Below are positions 43,816 to 55,836 of a DNA stretch of 64,000 bases, one piece after another. The notes under the pieces are model-generated. The model searched no databases. It was given only the letters and a program-made list of their open reading frames with translations, and had not been told where the DNA came from. The DNA is from Hippopus hippopus (lineage: Eukaryota; Mollusca; Bivalvia; Cardiida; Cardiidae): contig OX328112.1 in the NCBI GenBank assembly GCA_946811185.2, positions 23,651,558-23,715,557 of the forward strand, read 5' to 3'. Position 1 is the stretch's first letter, and the number at the start of each line of letters is the position of its first letter. The position numbers were made by a program, and so were the translations under genes.

Positions 43816-43923
43816 ATAATACACCAAGGCTGTACCAAACTCCCAGAGCTGACAGATGTGAATTCCACACAGACTGTCCTTCCAAATCCTTCCACGTATT
43901 TTGCTATTATATCAACTGCTTAG
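43816..43923 (+). CDS. Gene B exon 8: terminal exon
   Basis: 108 bp including TAG; acceptor ctgttttttag. Encodes IIHQGC and sequon VNSTQTVLP, ending with a hydrophobic YFAIISTA. AATAAA is 3 nt beyond the stop, unusually close; a later signal may also be used. Confidence 0.86.
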   Translation: MIHQGCTKLPELTDVNSTQTVLPNPSTYFAIISTA

Positions 43924-43925
43924 AA

Positions 43926-43931
43926 AATAAA
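43926..43931 (+). promoter_or_regulatory. Poly(A) signal AATAAA of gene B
   Basis: First hexamer after the gene B stop. Confidence 0.5.
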
Positions 43932-44019
43932 GAAAAGTTTAAAACGAATAAGTTCTCTCGGATGAAATGTTAGCATAACCATCCATCTACAATCTGTCTA
44001 TCGTTTTCTACACATCCAA

Positions 44020-44116
44020 AGATAAATTTCAACCTTTCAGTCACATTTGTTTGTCGTCTGCAAATACTTTCAAGTCGGAGAAATCTTAAATTTTGTCGTT
44101 TGGTAATGAGTAAAAG
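44020..44116. mobile_element. R3 right half
   Basis: Fragment in the B-C spacer. Confidence 0.5.
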
Positions 44117-44234
44117 GATTCTAACCCAACCATCTATACCTGCAACCGAAAGTCAAATTTCCAGAAGTCGCACAGCACAAATTATGAACAACCCTAGTGA
44201 AACAGATTCATGAAAATGAAAATCAAGATGAACG

Positions 44235-44680
44235 ACATTGAGCCACGTTCCAGCAAAAGTGTGTTTAAAGCATTATCTGTGATGCATTATACCGTGATGA
44301 TCATCACACTGATATGGATTTATAAAAAAAAAAACATTTTGTCTAACAGCCCTTTGCATCATGAGGTAGAATGGTCCTGGGACATGCAAAAAAAAAAAAG
44401 TTTTGACTCATGTCAGCCTGCGCAGTCCACTCAGGCTGACATGAGTCAATATTTTTTGCAGATACATTAAACCCCCTTTTCACAGAAAAGGCTCCCGGAA
44501 GTCATGAGGTCTTGAGGTAGAATGAGCCATGGTCATGGTCATGCAGAAAAATTTATAAATAGCAAAAAGTTTTGATCAATGTCAGCCTGCGCGGCCTGCG
44601 CAGGCTGACATTGGTCAATACTCATTGCAGATGCATTAATTCCCCCCCCCCCCCTTTTCATATTGCATGGATCCCAGAAG
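44235..44680. mobile_element. R2 MITEs, one full and one partial
   Basis: Full copy about 44235-44490, partial copy to about 44680 ending in a C run (44641-44655). In the B-C tail-to-tail spacer. Confidence 0.68.
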
Positions 44681-44730
44681 GCACATAGCACAATTGAAAA
44701 CGATTCGTGAACAACAACAACAACATTACT

Positions 44731-44841
44731 TTAATTACTCAAGCTTTCAACAACATAATAAGTATTTGGGTCTGGGAACCGCGTCTGCTCCGGGGTCACA
44801 TTCACTACTTGCGAGGTGACATTGCATTCCTGTCGGATCAT
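44731..44841 (-). CDS. Gene C exon 8: terminal exon
   Basis: 111 bp including TAA; acceptor tttgtctcttcag. Encodes MIRQEC, sequon VNVT and PDPNTYYVV, matching gene A terminal exon. Confidence 0.86.
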   Translation of the reverse strand: MIRQECNVTSQVVNVTPEQTRFPDPNTYYVVESLSN

Positions 44842-47800
44842 CTGAAGAGACAAAGAGAGGGGGCGAGGAGAAAGCCCCGTGTTAGCTCATCATCCTACAG
44901 GGTACCTTCATACATTCAGCAATCTTAAGGTAGTAGACCTCTAACGCTTCTGGTGCAACATGGAATAAAATTTCTTGTTAGTTGATAAATAAGGATTTAT
45001 ATTGATATAATACTATTGCACATTTTTAACCGACCAGAAATTCCTTTGATGTCTACCTTGAAATCATTTGTCGATACTTTTGTTAGTGTCCTGAAAAGGG
45101 AGGTAATTATTATATCCCTTTGTAATTAGAATATGGTGGTTTTAGATTTATAAATGATAATTCTAAGAAGGAAAAAAAGAAAAAAAGTGTCTCGGTTAAA
45201 GTAGTACAATAATACTCATTTTTGATCACAGCAAATTTTGTAGGATAATATTATAGTGGAAATAGCTGTTTTCCATTAGGGGTCTACTACCTTAAGTACA
45301 GAATCTGAGCAAATTGGAATTTCAATCTGGCCTAGACGGTTTCTGGATCTGCTTAGAACAGGTTCCGTATTCACCAACCATTCTCAAAAATATTCTTAGT
45401 CTTATTATCGAGCATGTTCTAAATTTGAAAGTAACACAACTTCTGATTGGCTAAACCACGTGGTTTAGCCAATCAGAAGTTGTGTTACTTTCTTAGTCTA
45501 GAATAAGACTAAAAATGAAATAAAGAATGATAAAATAATACAGGCCCAGTACGGGGCTATGTTTCTGGGGTGTCTTGCAAAAGACAATACTATGAGAACA
45601 CGAGGGCCTCGAGTAAGGTACAAACTCTGGACCTCCAAGGTTTCAAATCTTACACATTCACCATTTAGTCACGCAGGAACCACTCCCTCCACCAATCTAG
45701 AATTGGTGCTTTCAACCGTTTCACTCAGCTCGGCGAATTTCTTTCCGAGGATAGATGATGGTCGACGCGAAAGGATTCACTCCTCTCCCACCGCTAATCA
45801 TTGTGTTGTCGATGATTTTGAGGGAAAGCAGTCCATGCATGGCTTTGAAAGAATATTGCGGTAAATAGTGGTCAAAGAAACTCCAGGAAAGCATGGATAG
45901 GAGCACTGGCCGCCGCGATATAACTGTTAAGTTTATGTTGAAGACGGTATTAAACACAGTCAGTAAGTCAGTCAGTAAGTCTCACAACCATCAGGTTAGA
46001 ATATCTGTGTGCCATCGAGCCATGAGGCGCTTGGCTAACCTGGAGGGGACTGGTCCCCCAAAATCTTACAGAGAAGAAGCAAGTTATTTTACCTGAAATC
46101 CAGTTTTAACATCCTGTGTGCAGCCCAAGAATATACCGGATGTGCCCCGGACAGATTTACCGAAAAAGAAAGACGCTACCGGACTGTACCGGGGTACTGA
46201 ATCACAATTACCATCAATCTGAAATAGATGATGACACGTTGTCTAACGGCTATAAGTTCTCCGACGTCAGGAGTGAGTTTGGTTTCTTATATGGACAATC
46301 ATAAAAACAGTGCAAAAATAATTATACTTTAAACGGTTCAGGTGACATACATATGTATTATACTGCAAAGAAATTTCTCGTGATCTGATTGGATAATATG
46401 TCCCGAACATATATATCATGGACACTGGCAAAAGCCAACGTAAAAGCAGTTTCCCTTTCGGAAGCCCCGTATACATGACTACACTTTCAACACAACATCC
46501 AAAATGGCGACGTCGATAAAGATTAACATCAAGATTTTGCACCAAATTGCACGTTTTACCAAGGTTTTCAGTGACGTCAGTTCCCAGTGACGTCAGTTTT
46601 CAATGAATTGGGGCACTCAGAAGGGAAATTCTACTTCGTCAGCGTAGTCAATTTTTGAAACCAAAAAACAGGTAAATTTCTCTTAACACACGTTGGAATG
46701 GTAAAACTTTGCAGTATAATAAATTCGTTGTACGGTCAGGTGGCAGGGGACTTGGAAACTTGTTCACGGCTGTGGTGAATCATGTCGACCCGAGCCGAAA
46801 CAGTTGGCAGGGGACTTGGAAACTTGTTCACGGCTGTGGTGAATCATGTCGCCCCGAGCTTCGACATGATTCACCACAGCCGTGAACAAGTTTCCAAGTC
46901 CCCTGCCACCTGACCGTACAACTAATAGAGCCATGCTGTCTGAAAAGTAGTTTAATTCATCTGCAAAAATTATCAACCCATGTAAACCTGTGCAGTCCGC
47001 ACACGCTAACCTGAGTCGAGTCCTTTAGCTATTCGTAAAGTACCTGCATTTTCAAGGACCTTTCTATCTCATTAATCTGTTGGTCGTTAGACAAAATGGA
47101 TTTTATTGATCTTTAATTATGTAATGACTTGCTTACTGAATGCATAACGGTGATGCATTGAAACCCACTTTTCACAGCTCACGGCTTACTTACATCAATT
47201 TGTCGCAAAGAAAACGGCATGGTTTTTTTAAGACATTACCTTCTTACCAAGGGTCCACTGCGAAGACGCCGTAACATTACAACATTTTATAAGTAAAGCA
47301 TCGCCTCCCCCGTGAATTCCGTCTGGACATACAGACGCCCTATCATCAATGGCTTGGGTATTTGCCAACAGAGAGTTCAATGTACAGAATGTGTCGCAGG
47401 AACCGAAATCTGAAAGATGAACTTTGTATAGTTTTTCATTCGATGCGTATTCATATACATTTTCAGTCATGCTCTGTGAAAAGGGGGTTTAATGCATCTG
47501 CAAAAAGTATCGACCCAGGCCAGCCTGCGCACTCCACGCAGGCTGATCTGGGTTGAAACTTTTTGCTATTGTTCAATTTTCTGTATGTCAATGAATCAGT
47601 GTATCTCATGATTCAGTCGGTTGTTATAAAAAAAGGATTTTATGGATCCTTATATAGTCAATGTCTTGCCTGGTATATTCCGTCACCGAGATGCATTAAG
47701 ATCCCTTTTGCCAGAGCATTGCTCATATATTAATTTTTCCAAAAGGGTTCAGTTGTAAGTGTACTCACAGGACAGTTTCAGTAGAGAGGATACAGAATAT

Positions 47801-48231
47801 TTATAGTAAGAAAATATTAGTTGGTGAATTTCACCTTGTTTTAACCTATTATGCTAGTATTATAGTTAGTGAGATAAATGAAAGAAGTTGAGAAAAATCT
47901 TCTTAAAATACCACTTAGACGTTTAAAATGGATCATCTCCAAGCGTTTTGTCTCCTACCAACATTGTTTTCAAAAGATGTTCTCTGAAGGGGGTCTTTCA
48001 CTTGTATTTCTGGTGATAGATCAGGTAAGTCAATACTTTTCTAGAGTTGAGTTCGTAACGCTTATGTTTCAAATAAGATATCAAATTTAAAAAGAATGAA
48101 AGGAAGAAGAAGAATACGAAGAGGAGGGGGAGGGGGAGGAGAAGGAGGAGGAGGAGGAGGAAGAAGAAGAAGAGAAGAAGAAGAAGAAGAAGGAGGAGGA
48201 GGAGGAGGAGGAGAAGAAGAAGAAGAAGAAG

Positions 48232-48262
<31 letters not shown>

Positions 48263-51200
48263 GGTGGAGGAGGAGGAGGAGGAGGAGGAGAAGTAGAAGA
48301 AGAAGAAGAAGAAGAAGAAGAAGAAGAGGAGGAGGAGGAGGAGGAGAAGAAGAAGAAGAAGAAGAAGAAGAAGAGAGACTTAAATGAATATTAAGAAAAG
48401 AAAAGCATAAGAAGACCATGACCTTCAAATAAAGGGGCTGGGCGAGTTTGTGTCGCCATAGCTGGGGTGGTTTGTGTTACCATTGCTGTTTGCGTTTGTA
48501 TCACCATCGCTGAATTAGACTTTGATGAACCTGAGGAGGTTGAAGCGGTGTTAGCACTTGTGTGTACCGTGGTTGGTAGTGAAGCCGAACCGGAAGTTGA
48601 TTGTTGGGGACTTTGAGAGCTCGAGGTAGATAGAGTTTGTAATCTTGGTGTACTTGCAGATATACCGGAAGTGTTAGTTGATAAAGTGGTGCTGAGTAAC
48701 AGTGACGGGTTTGCTGTAGAAAAGAAGCTGTGGTATAATCTTAAATATTTGGTTGTTAAGTGCGACTCAAAGACATTTTGCGGACAGCATAGATCAAGAT
48801 CAGACTACACAGACAGAAAGTGCAGTCTGATCTAAGATCTATGCTGTCCGATAAGACGATAAGAAGATAACCCCCCCTCCAAAAAAAAAAAAAAAAAAAA
48901 AAAAAAATTGCCTCTTTACGATGGACTTGAAAATTTCTTTTCACTTGTCGAGCAGGTCAAGGGTTAAGCCTAAAAATTCTTAGAAAATGAAATGGACTGT
49001 CTCAATTAGTAAACACAGACCGGCACATTGCAATATCCGGCAGGTTTTTGAAAGAAATTTTACAATATGGCGGACAGCGTAGAATCAAGATAATCCTGCA
49101 CGTTCTGTGCAGTCTTATCTTGATCTACACTGTCTGCATTTGTAACTCAAGTCGGTTTCATCGCTTCATGGGTTTATAGTCGACCATATGAATACGGCAG
49201 CTAAAATACAAGTGGTGAAATAACAGATTAACATTGAAACGAGAAATTTCTCTTAGAATATTTCCCTAGTCCCAAAATAAAGTCAACATTAAGCGTTTAG
49301 TCCAAACGTATCCCGCGTCTCTCAACCTCTGATCCCTGAGCTGAACTTGCAAGATCAGCATGCACGTCAGTGCAGTCTAATCATTGTTTACATTACCCAT
49401 CCTTTACCTTAAACGGACCTATATAGATTTCGCTTACTGTAGGTCAAGCTTCTCTTGGTAAAATACTTACAAGTACCACAAAATACATTCGTCTCTGCAA
49501 GCCCAAGAAACTGGACAGTTACACTGAGTAAAAAGGCGCATTTTGCGTATTGTGCATTATGGACGCTATGCACTTCATATTGTGCGAAATAGACGCTACG
49601 CACTTGCATATTGTTCGTTTAGGGCGCTACGCACTTGCATATTGTGTGTTTTGGACGCTGCTTACTCGTGCATTGTGCGTTATGGACACAAAGCCTGTGG
49701 CCAATATGACGAACAAATTTTACCTGATGTAAGGCAATGTTTTGGTATACAAGTACTATCGTACTCCGTGTCCGTTCCATTACATTTTCCCCCACAATTA
49801 AAGGGTCTGGGGTTCGTGCACGCGCGTGTCCTTTTCCTGGAGGGGATCGAACAATAACCTTGACACTCCGACCACTGACTCCATACAGTCCAGCCGCCAT
49901 CTTGGTGAAAGTTAGCTGGAGCAGAGATAGATAGCACAGTTACTAGTATTAATTTTTTTGGCGCTAAATAGATAAAATCAGCTTTTCCCCCGTCTTTTAT
50001 TACAAAGTAGTTAGTAGTTACCCCCCTCCCCCCTTTAGCAAAAATTTACAATGGTACATTTGAGAAAATACTCGTATTTAAGATAAATGAACAACGCTCT
50101 TGTAAATGGGGGTTTATTGTATCTCCGTGCTAAATCCTGAGGTAGAGTGGTCCTGGAACATGCAGAAAATTTACCGAAAGCAAAAAGTTTCGACTAATGT
50201 GGACTGCGCAGGCCGACACGTGTTGATATTTTTCCCCAGATGCATTAAGCCCCCTTTTCACCGAGCATGGCTTATATTGAAAAAATGTTGATGAAAATAC
50301 GAAAAAGTGTAATTGGTTTATATCTTTTCATCAGTTTAATGGAATATACAGGTGCGGAGAGCTGTGTTAAAGAGGGGCTAAATGCATCTTCGTAATGTAT
50401 GCTATGCATTATACTAAGTAACTCGTTGCATAATATGGGTCCTTTTTTTGTCTAAAAACCGGCATAGTCATGGAGAATGATCAGTCCATTGGCATGCAGA
50501 AATTTTACCCACACAAAAAAGTTTTGATCCAGGTCAGCCTGTGCAGTCCGCGCAGGCTGATCTGGATCGAAGCCTTTTTGAAGATGCTTTAAACCGCATT
50601 TTCACAGAGCTTTGCTCATGATGTATTTTTTTTTTCAAAACTGTGTCAGATGCATTACCGGTGCTTTAACTTAAAATCTCTATTCTTCAAAGGCCATTGA
50701 AAAATTGGTATTTAGGTCTATCTATTTTTAGACCACGCATGTAGCGAACTGACCAATCAGCGATCAGTATTTCAAAAGTATATACAGAAGATACAATTCC
50801 CACAGTTGTATATCTGAATATACAATGCTAGTATATCCTGCACGTGAATTCCGACAAGTTTTGTTTGCAATACCGAGTCAGAGCAAACTGTATCTGTCGC
50901 GGTAAAACACAATTTGGAAAATATGCTTCAGGGGATCGGATACAGCATTTCGATGGGTGAGAGCAATACTATTCTAAGTGCGTATACAATATACGAGCAC
51001 TTAGAATAGTATTGCACTTACTTACCAATTTACTAAAGTAACCTTGTCAGTGGAGTGTGTATTTGACAAGAAAAAATAAGACTCCAGTAAGGAAATCAAA
51101 GCGTTGAGAACGCTGAAGTGGTATTTGTCACGAAAGCCATTGTATGGAATTAATAATTTGAAAAAGAGAAATATTATTCAAATATTGGCTTGAAAGTCAA

Positions 51201-54200
51201 CCTACTAAGCAAATGAATACCTTTTTGGTTGAAGGGAGAGTACTATGACAAAGTTAGGAATATTTGTGTATTGATGGTCTCCCTATGATCATAAGGAGGA
51301 GTCAGCAGTAACGTCCCTTGACAGTAGGAAGCATGATGGATAGAGGGAGAAACCTTGTGAATATATCGAATAAAATTAAGTTTGTACCTGAAAACTATAA
51401 TTTTGAAATATCTTTGGCCGTTAACATTTAATTCCCAACATTACAATCAATTATTTCGATCTATAAATATTCATGCCCAATCAAATGGAGTAGCGCGCAA
51501 TCATGGGATAAACAAGCCATGGGACGAACTGGTTTTGGAACGAAAAGGCCCAGGACCAAGCGATCAGTAGACAAATTTTGTATCATTGCGCCAATAGAAG
51601 GCTATGAGCGAGTGAAGCTATTTTCAATCAAAAATTAGTATTTCAACGATCGATGGATTCACCCAGTGTATTTTAACATGCTATTTCCAATTACATATCT
51701 GAGTGCTACCGAAAAACTCATTTGTCTGAGAAAAATTGAGTTTAATTGGGTTTATTTCCTTCGGCTTTGCACAAAATACGATACATGGTCTTCAAAATTC
51801 AGTATTGAACTCATAGTGGTATTGTCTTCGACAAATACCACAAAAACTAATTTTGGTATTAGATGATATCACGGCGGTCAGTGAACCTATGCATATGTTT
51901 CCTGCCTTTCTCATACAATAACAAAACAACTAGGCAATTTTTCTCTATAATTCAAAAAAAGTAAAAATTCATTTTAACTAAAAAATAAGAAATTCCACTG
52001 CGCTCTTGAGTTTGTTTTTATAAGAGTTTAACGCTGTTTTAATAGCAGTAAGGTCATATCACGGCGGTCAGTGGACCTATGCATATGGTCTCTGGCTTTC
52101 TCACACCAGTACTGGAAAAAAAATTCTTTCCAAGTGTCTACTTTCCTCACATGCATCAGAGGTGAGAAGCGAAAAATCGAGGGAATGACAGCTTGCCGCA
52201 ACCGGGTATCGAACGTGCAACTACCAGCTCACAAGTCAGATACGCTAGCCACTGAGCTACCAGGCCGGTCAGAAATTCACGTACTGAACGTACTTGATAA
52301 AAAAGAACATTATTTCTCAAAAACATTCTATGTATTTCGTAATAAAATAGAAAGTTCAGTCGAAACGTAACGTTTTCAAAATATTGAAGACGATCTTGAA
52401 CACTCCACAATAAGGTTTACCTTGATTAAATATCCTAATGAATAATTTAGCATTTTGATAGAAATTATACCTTTTACTTGTTTCTTTTGAATCTGGTGCA
52501 AGACCTTTCATTGCAACGAACAGAATGACTCCATTTTGTAACAAGCTTTTTTATCTCATACGCACATGTACATTGACATGAAAAACACGAATAAATTAAT
52601 AGTCACGTGGTCTAAGTTAGATAGAAAATCTCGTGCCGTGATATATGGGAAATATACACTCGCTAACGCTCGTGTATATTTCCCATATACCACGGCACTC
52701 GTTTTCTATCCCATACAAAAACTACCATCCAAAAATATATGAGCCATGGTCTGTGAAAAGAGGGGGGGTTTGTTAATGTATCTGCAAAAAGTATCGACCC
52801 AGGTCAGCCTGCGCATTCCGCGCAGGCTGACCTAGGCCGAAACTTTTTGCTATTGGTCAATTTCATGCATGTCAAAGGACCAGTCTAAGACATGATTCAG
52901 TTAGTTGTTAGACGGGATGGATTTTAAGGATCCATGATTTAGTAATGACTTGCTTGGTATAATGTATCGTGGAGATGCACTAAGCCCCTTTATTGCAGAG
53001 CATGGCTTATATGTCTCGTGCTCTGGTCAAAGGGGGATCAATGCATCTTGGTAATGTATTGCACCAAGCAAATCATTACATTTCTCTGGATCCATAAAAT
53101 CAATTTTGTCAAACAACCGACTAAATCACTAGGCAGACTGCTCCTTTTAGATGCATGAAATTGACCAAAAGCCAAACGTTTTGACCATAATCAGCCTGTG
53201 CGGACAGGGAATGCGCAGGCTGACTTGGGTCAATACTTTTAGCAGATCCATTAATTCATTATACCATCGTTTCACAGAGCGTGGCTCATATATAACCATT
53301 CCATCGATACACATTTAATGTTTCATTTAAAAGTCGAATGAAACAGTGAAACTAATATCACTGACAAAAAAAAAAAAAACCGAAAGAATTATCAAAGAAC
53401 GATTCAATCTAAGGAGTCAACATGGACACGTGAATGTATAAACTGTTATTTTCTTGCAAATTGTCTCTATCTTTTTGCAGCCAAGTACATTTACCCTTCT
53501 CCTGCTAAATAACTAAAATGATTATTTTAAAGCCGATAGTAATGACCCGAATATTGCTATTTATTTCATGCTTTCCGGTAGGATATCGAGAAATAGCGGT
53601 GAAAATATTTTTCGATATTCCACGGGTACGACCAGTGAAAATACCGATTTTTATATTCTAGTTACTTAGGTAAAATGCGCGTGACTCACAACCAGATGGA
53701 AATATGACGTCATTTACCTTACATTTCTCGCGCTTGACGTAATATTGTAATGCGTTGCTATGCGGAGGGGGTACGCCACGGGGAATAACTGAAAAGACTG
53801 TACTGGATTTTGATAAAGTTCCTCCAAGAAAGGGTTAAAAGCATGAAATAAATAGAATATTCGTGAACACCATCGGTAATATTTTCACTCGTGGCTGCGC
53901 CACTCGTGAAAATATTACCGATGATGTTCACTCGATGAAATAAATTTCGATCTTTTACCGAAAAAAACAAATATCCTCTATTTCAAAGTTATGTTTTTGG
54001 GAATAACATCTCCTTATCGGACAGTGAAGATGAAAGGTCAGACTGCACGTTCTGTGCAGTCTGATCTTGATCTACACTGTCCGCAAAAGGTTAGTGAGTC
54101 GCGCTTAGCAGCGTAGGGGTTATTAGAATAAAGTCACGTTAAACGCTTAAAGGCCCAGTAAAAGCCAAAATATCAAAACCGCGGTCATAAAACATTTAAA

Positions 54201-55795
54201 TCACACCTAGTAAAAGTATGAAAAATATTGTGGAGATGTCAGTCTGTTATCGTGTGGTCGGGCCATATGTTAGTCGCTAGCAGAAAATAGAATTTTGAAA
54301 TCAGGCAAAAAGTAAACAAAAGACACAGCTACCTGGCAGGTTTTAACCTAGTTTTGAAATTAATTTCTGTCTGCAACTAACACTTGGACTGACCGTACAA
54401 TAACAGATTGTCGTTTCCACAATAATTTTATTACCATTAAATTCTATGATATAAATTCAAACGCATTTAAACACCCGCTTTGTTTACTTTTGGGCTTTAT
54501 TGTCACTTTAAGCTTTTAAAAGAAACGAAGAAGCAATCAAATTGACTTATCAATACTTTACCTTGGCAATTCAGATTATGCAGTGTGAATGCGCATTGTG
54601 TATAGGCCCCGGCGTATTCCCACGCATTTACTAGAAAAATAAAATCAAAGCGCTGACAGGCCTGAAAACCAAAACTGGTTTTTTCCCTTTTTAATCCTTA
54701 TCCTGCTAAATAACTGAAACAAAACTTTTAAATCGATAGTAAAATCTCAAATTTTGCCATTTCAGAGGTATTTTTTTTTTTTTTTTTTTTTTTTCTGGGG
54801 GGGGGGGGTTTAAAATATGTCCTTATCGGACAGTGTAGATCAAAGATCAGACTGCACGTTCTGTGCAGTCTGATCTTGATCTACAATGTCCGCAAAAAGG
54901 TCAGTGAGTCGCGCTTAGCAGCCTAAGGGTTATTTTGCAGTATAGTACTGGATGTACACCGGTAAATGACTATGTCATTATCTTTTATTACAAATAAGAC
55001 TTCTAAGTTCCTGTTGTCGATTAAAAAAATAATGTGCAAAGTAGCAATTGCTCGTCATTTTGAAAGTAGTTTAAAACCTGTAAATTATCTTTCCCTTACT
55101 TCACTTGTACTTTTACTGACACATCGATAGACATGGCTACCATGATGTCATCATAAACTATAGAAATAAGTCACCGTTAAATTTCCCTTATATTCCTCAT
55201 TTTCTTGTATTGAGTTGCTCAAATTATCACTGTCAGTGTTAATTTGAGCAACTCATTACAAGAAAATGGGGAATATAAGGGAAATTTATCATTAAAACAG
55301 AAAATGGAAAGAAAATGAAACTATATACACAACAAAACAGAATGAGGCTCTCAGGATCTCATGAGTTGCATAAAACCTTTAACAAGGATGCAGTATTTAA
55401 CTGATCCTTGGGAAGAAAAGTTTTGACATGTTCGAAAAAAAGAGAACAACCTAGCAGTAATTTCTCTTTGTCCAACAGTTTTTTTTCCTTGGAAAGCCAA
55501 ATCCTTGTAATGTTAGCTAAATTGAACTTCAAGTGTTGTCGGCAAATGCTTTCGATTCTAAAATTTTGCCATCTGGCAAAAAGTTACAACTGCGTTCGGA
55601 TGTGTTTAGCTTTGTAAAAGGAAAGAAAGGGTGTTAGATAGAGTTCTTTTCAAGAAAAGGTGAAATGTTGCAATGTACTTACGATTCGGGCAACGTTGAT
55701 ATTTACAAGCGCATTGGTAACAATGCTTACAATCGTAGACAAAATCAAATAAAAACCGTCTTTGACCTGCCAATATAATAGCAATAATAATAATA

Positions 55796-55836
<41 letters not shown>

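Larger units (their letters stand above)
32632..43923 (+). pseudogene. Gene B: TSR-mucin family member with a frameshift; possible pseudogene
   Basis: Exons: 32632-32713, 35373-35462, 36612-36677, 37526-37721, 39044-39166, 41047-41216, 42102-42227, 43816-43923. All eight family exons are present in order with GT/AG ends and a stop. Lengths match paralogues except exon 4, which is 196 bp instead of 192. Its last residues lose the seventh TSR cysteine and its donor falls in phase 2, while exon 5 is symmetric phase 1 and exon 6 needs phase 1. One extra T in the TT at 37708-37709 explains all three facts. As written, translation would leave frame at the end of the TSR and stop at the start of exon 6. 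Either a young pseudogene, an allele, or an assembly indel; every other exon looks intact. AATAAA lies at 43926-43931, just after the stop. Confidence 0.82.

Noticed and set aside
46116..46304. Plus-strand 62-codon frame
   Set aside because: Opposite strand of gene C exon 7, which has full paralogue support.
48087..48428. Long poly-Ser/Phe/Leu or poly-Glu open frames
   Set aside because: Artefact of the (GAA/GGA)n tract; lies in a gene C intron.
49543..49900. Overlapping frames with a HYGRYALHIV-like internal repeat
   Set aside because: A short tandem repeat (ttgtgc..tatggacgct, about 37 bp) beside the gene C TSR exon; the open frames are shadows of it and of the TSR exon.
52356..52544. Candidate gene C exon 3 (TGC...TGC on minus strand)
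   Set aside because: No phase-1 frame from an acceptor; the true exon 3 was found at 54562-54630.
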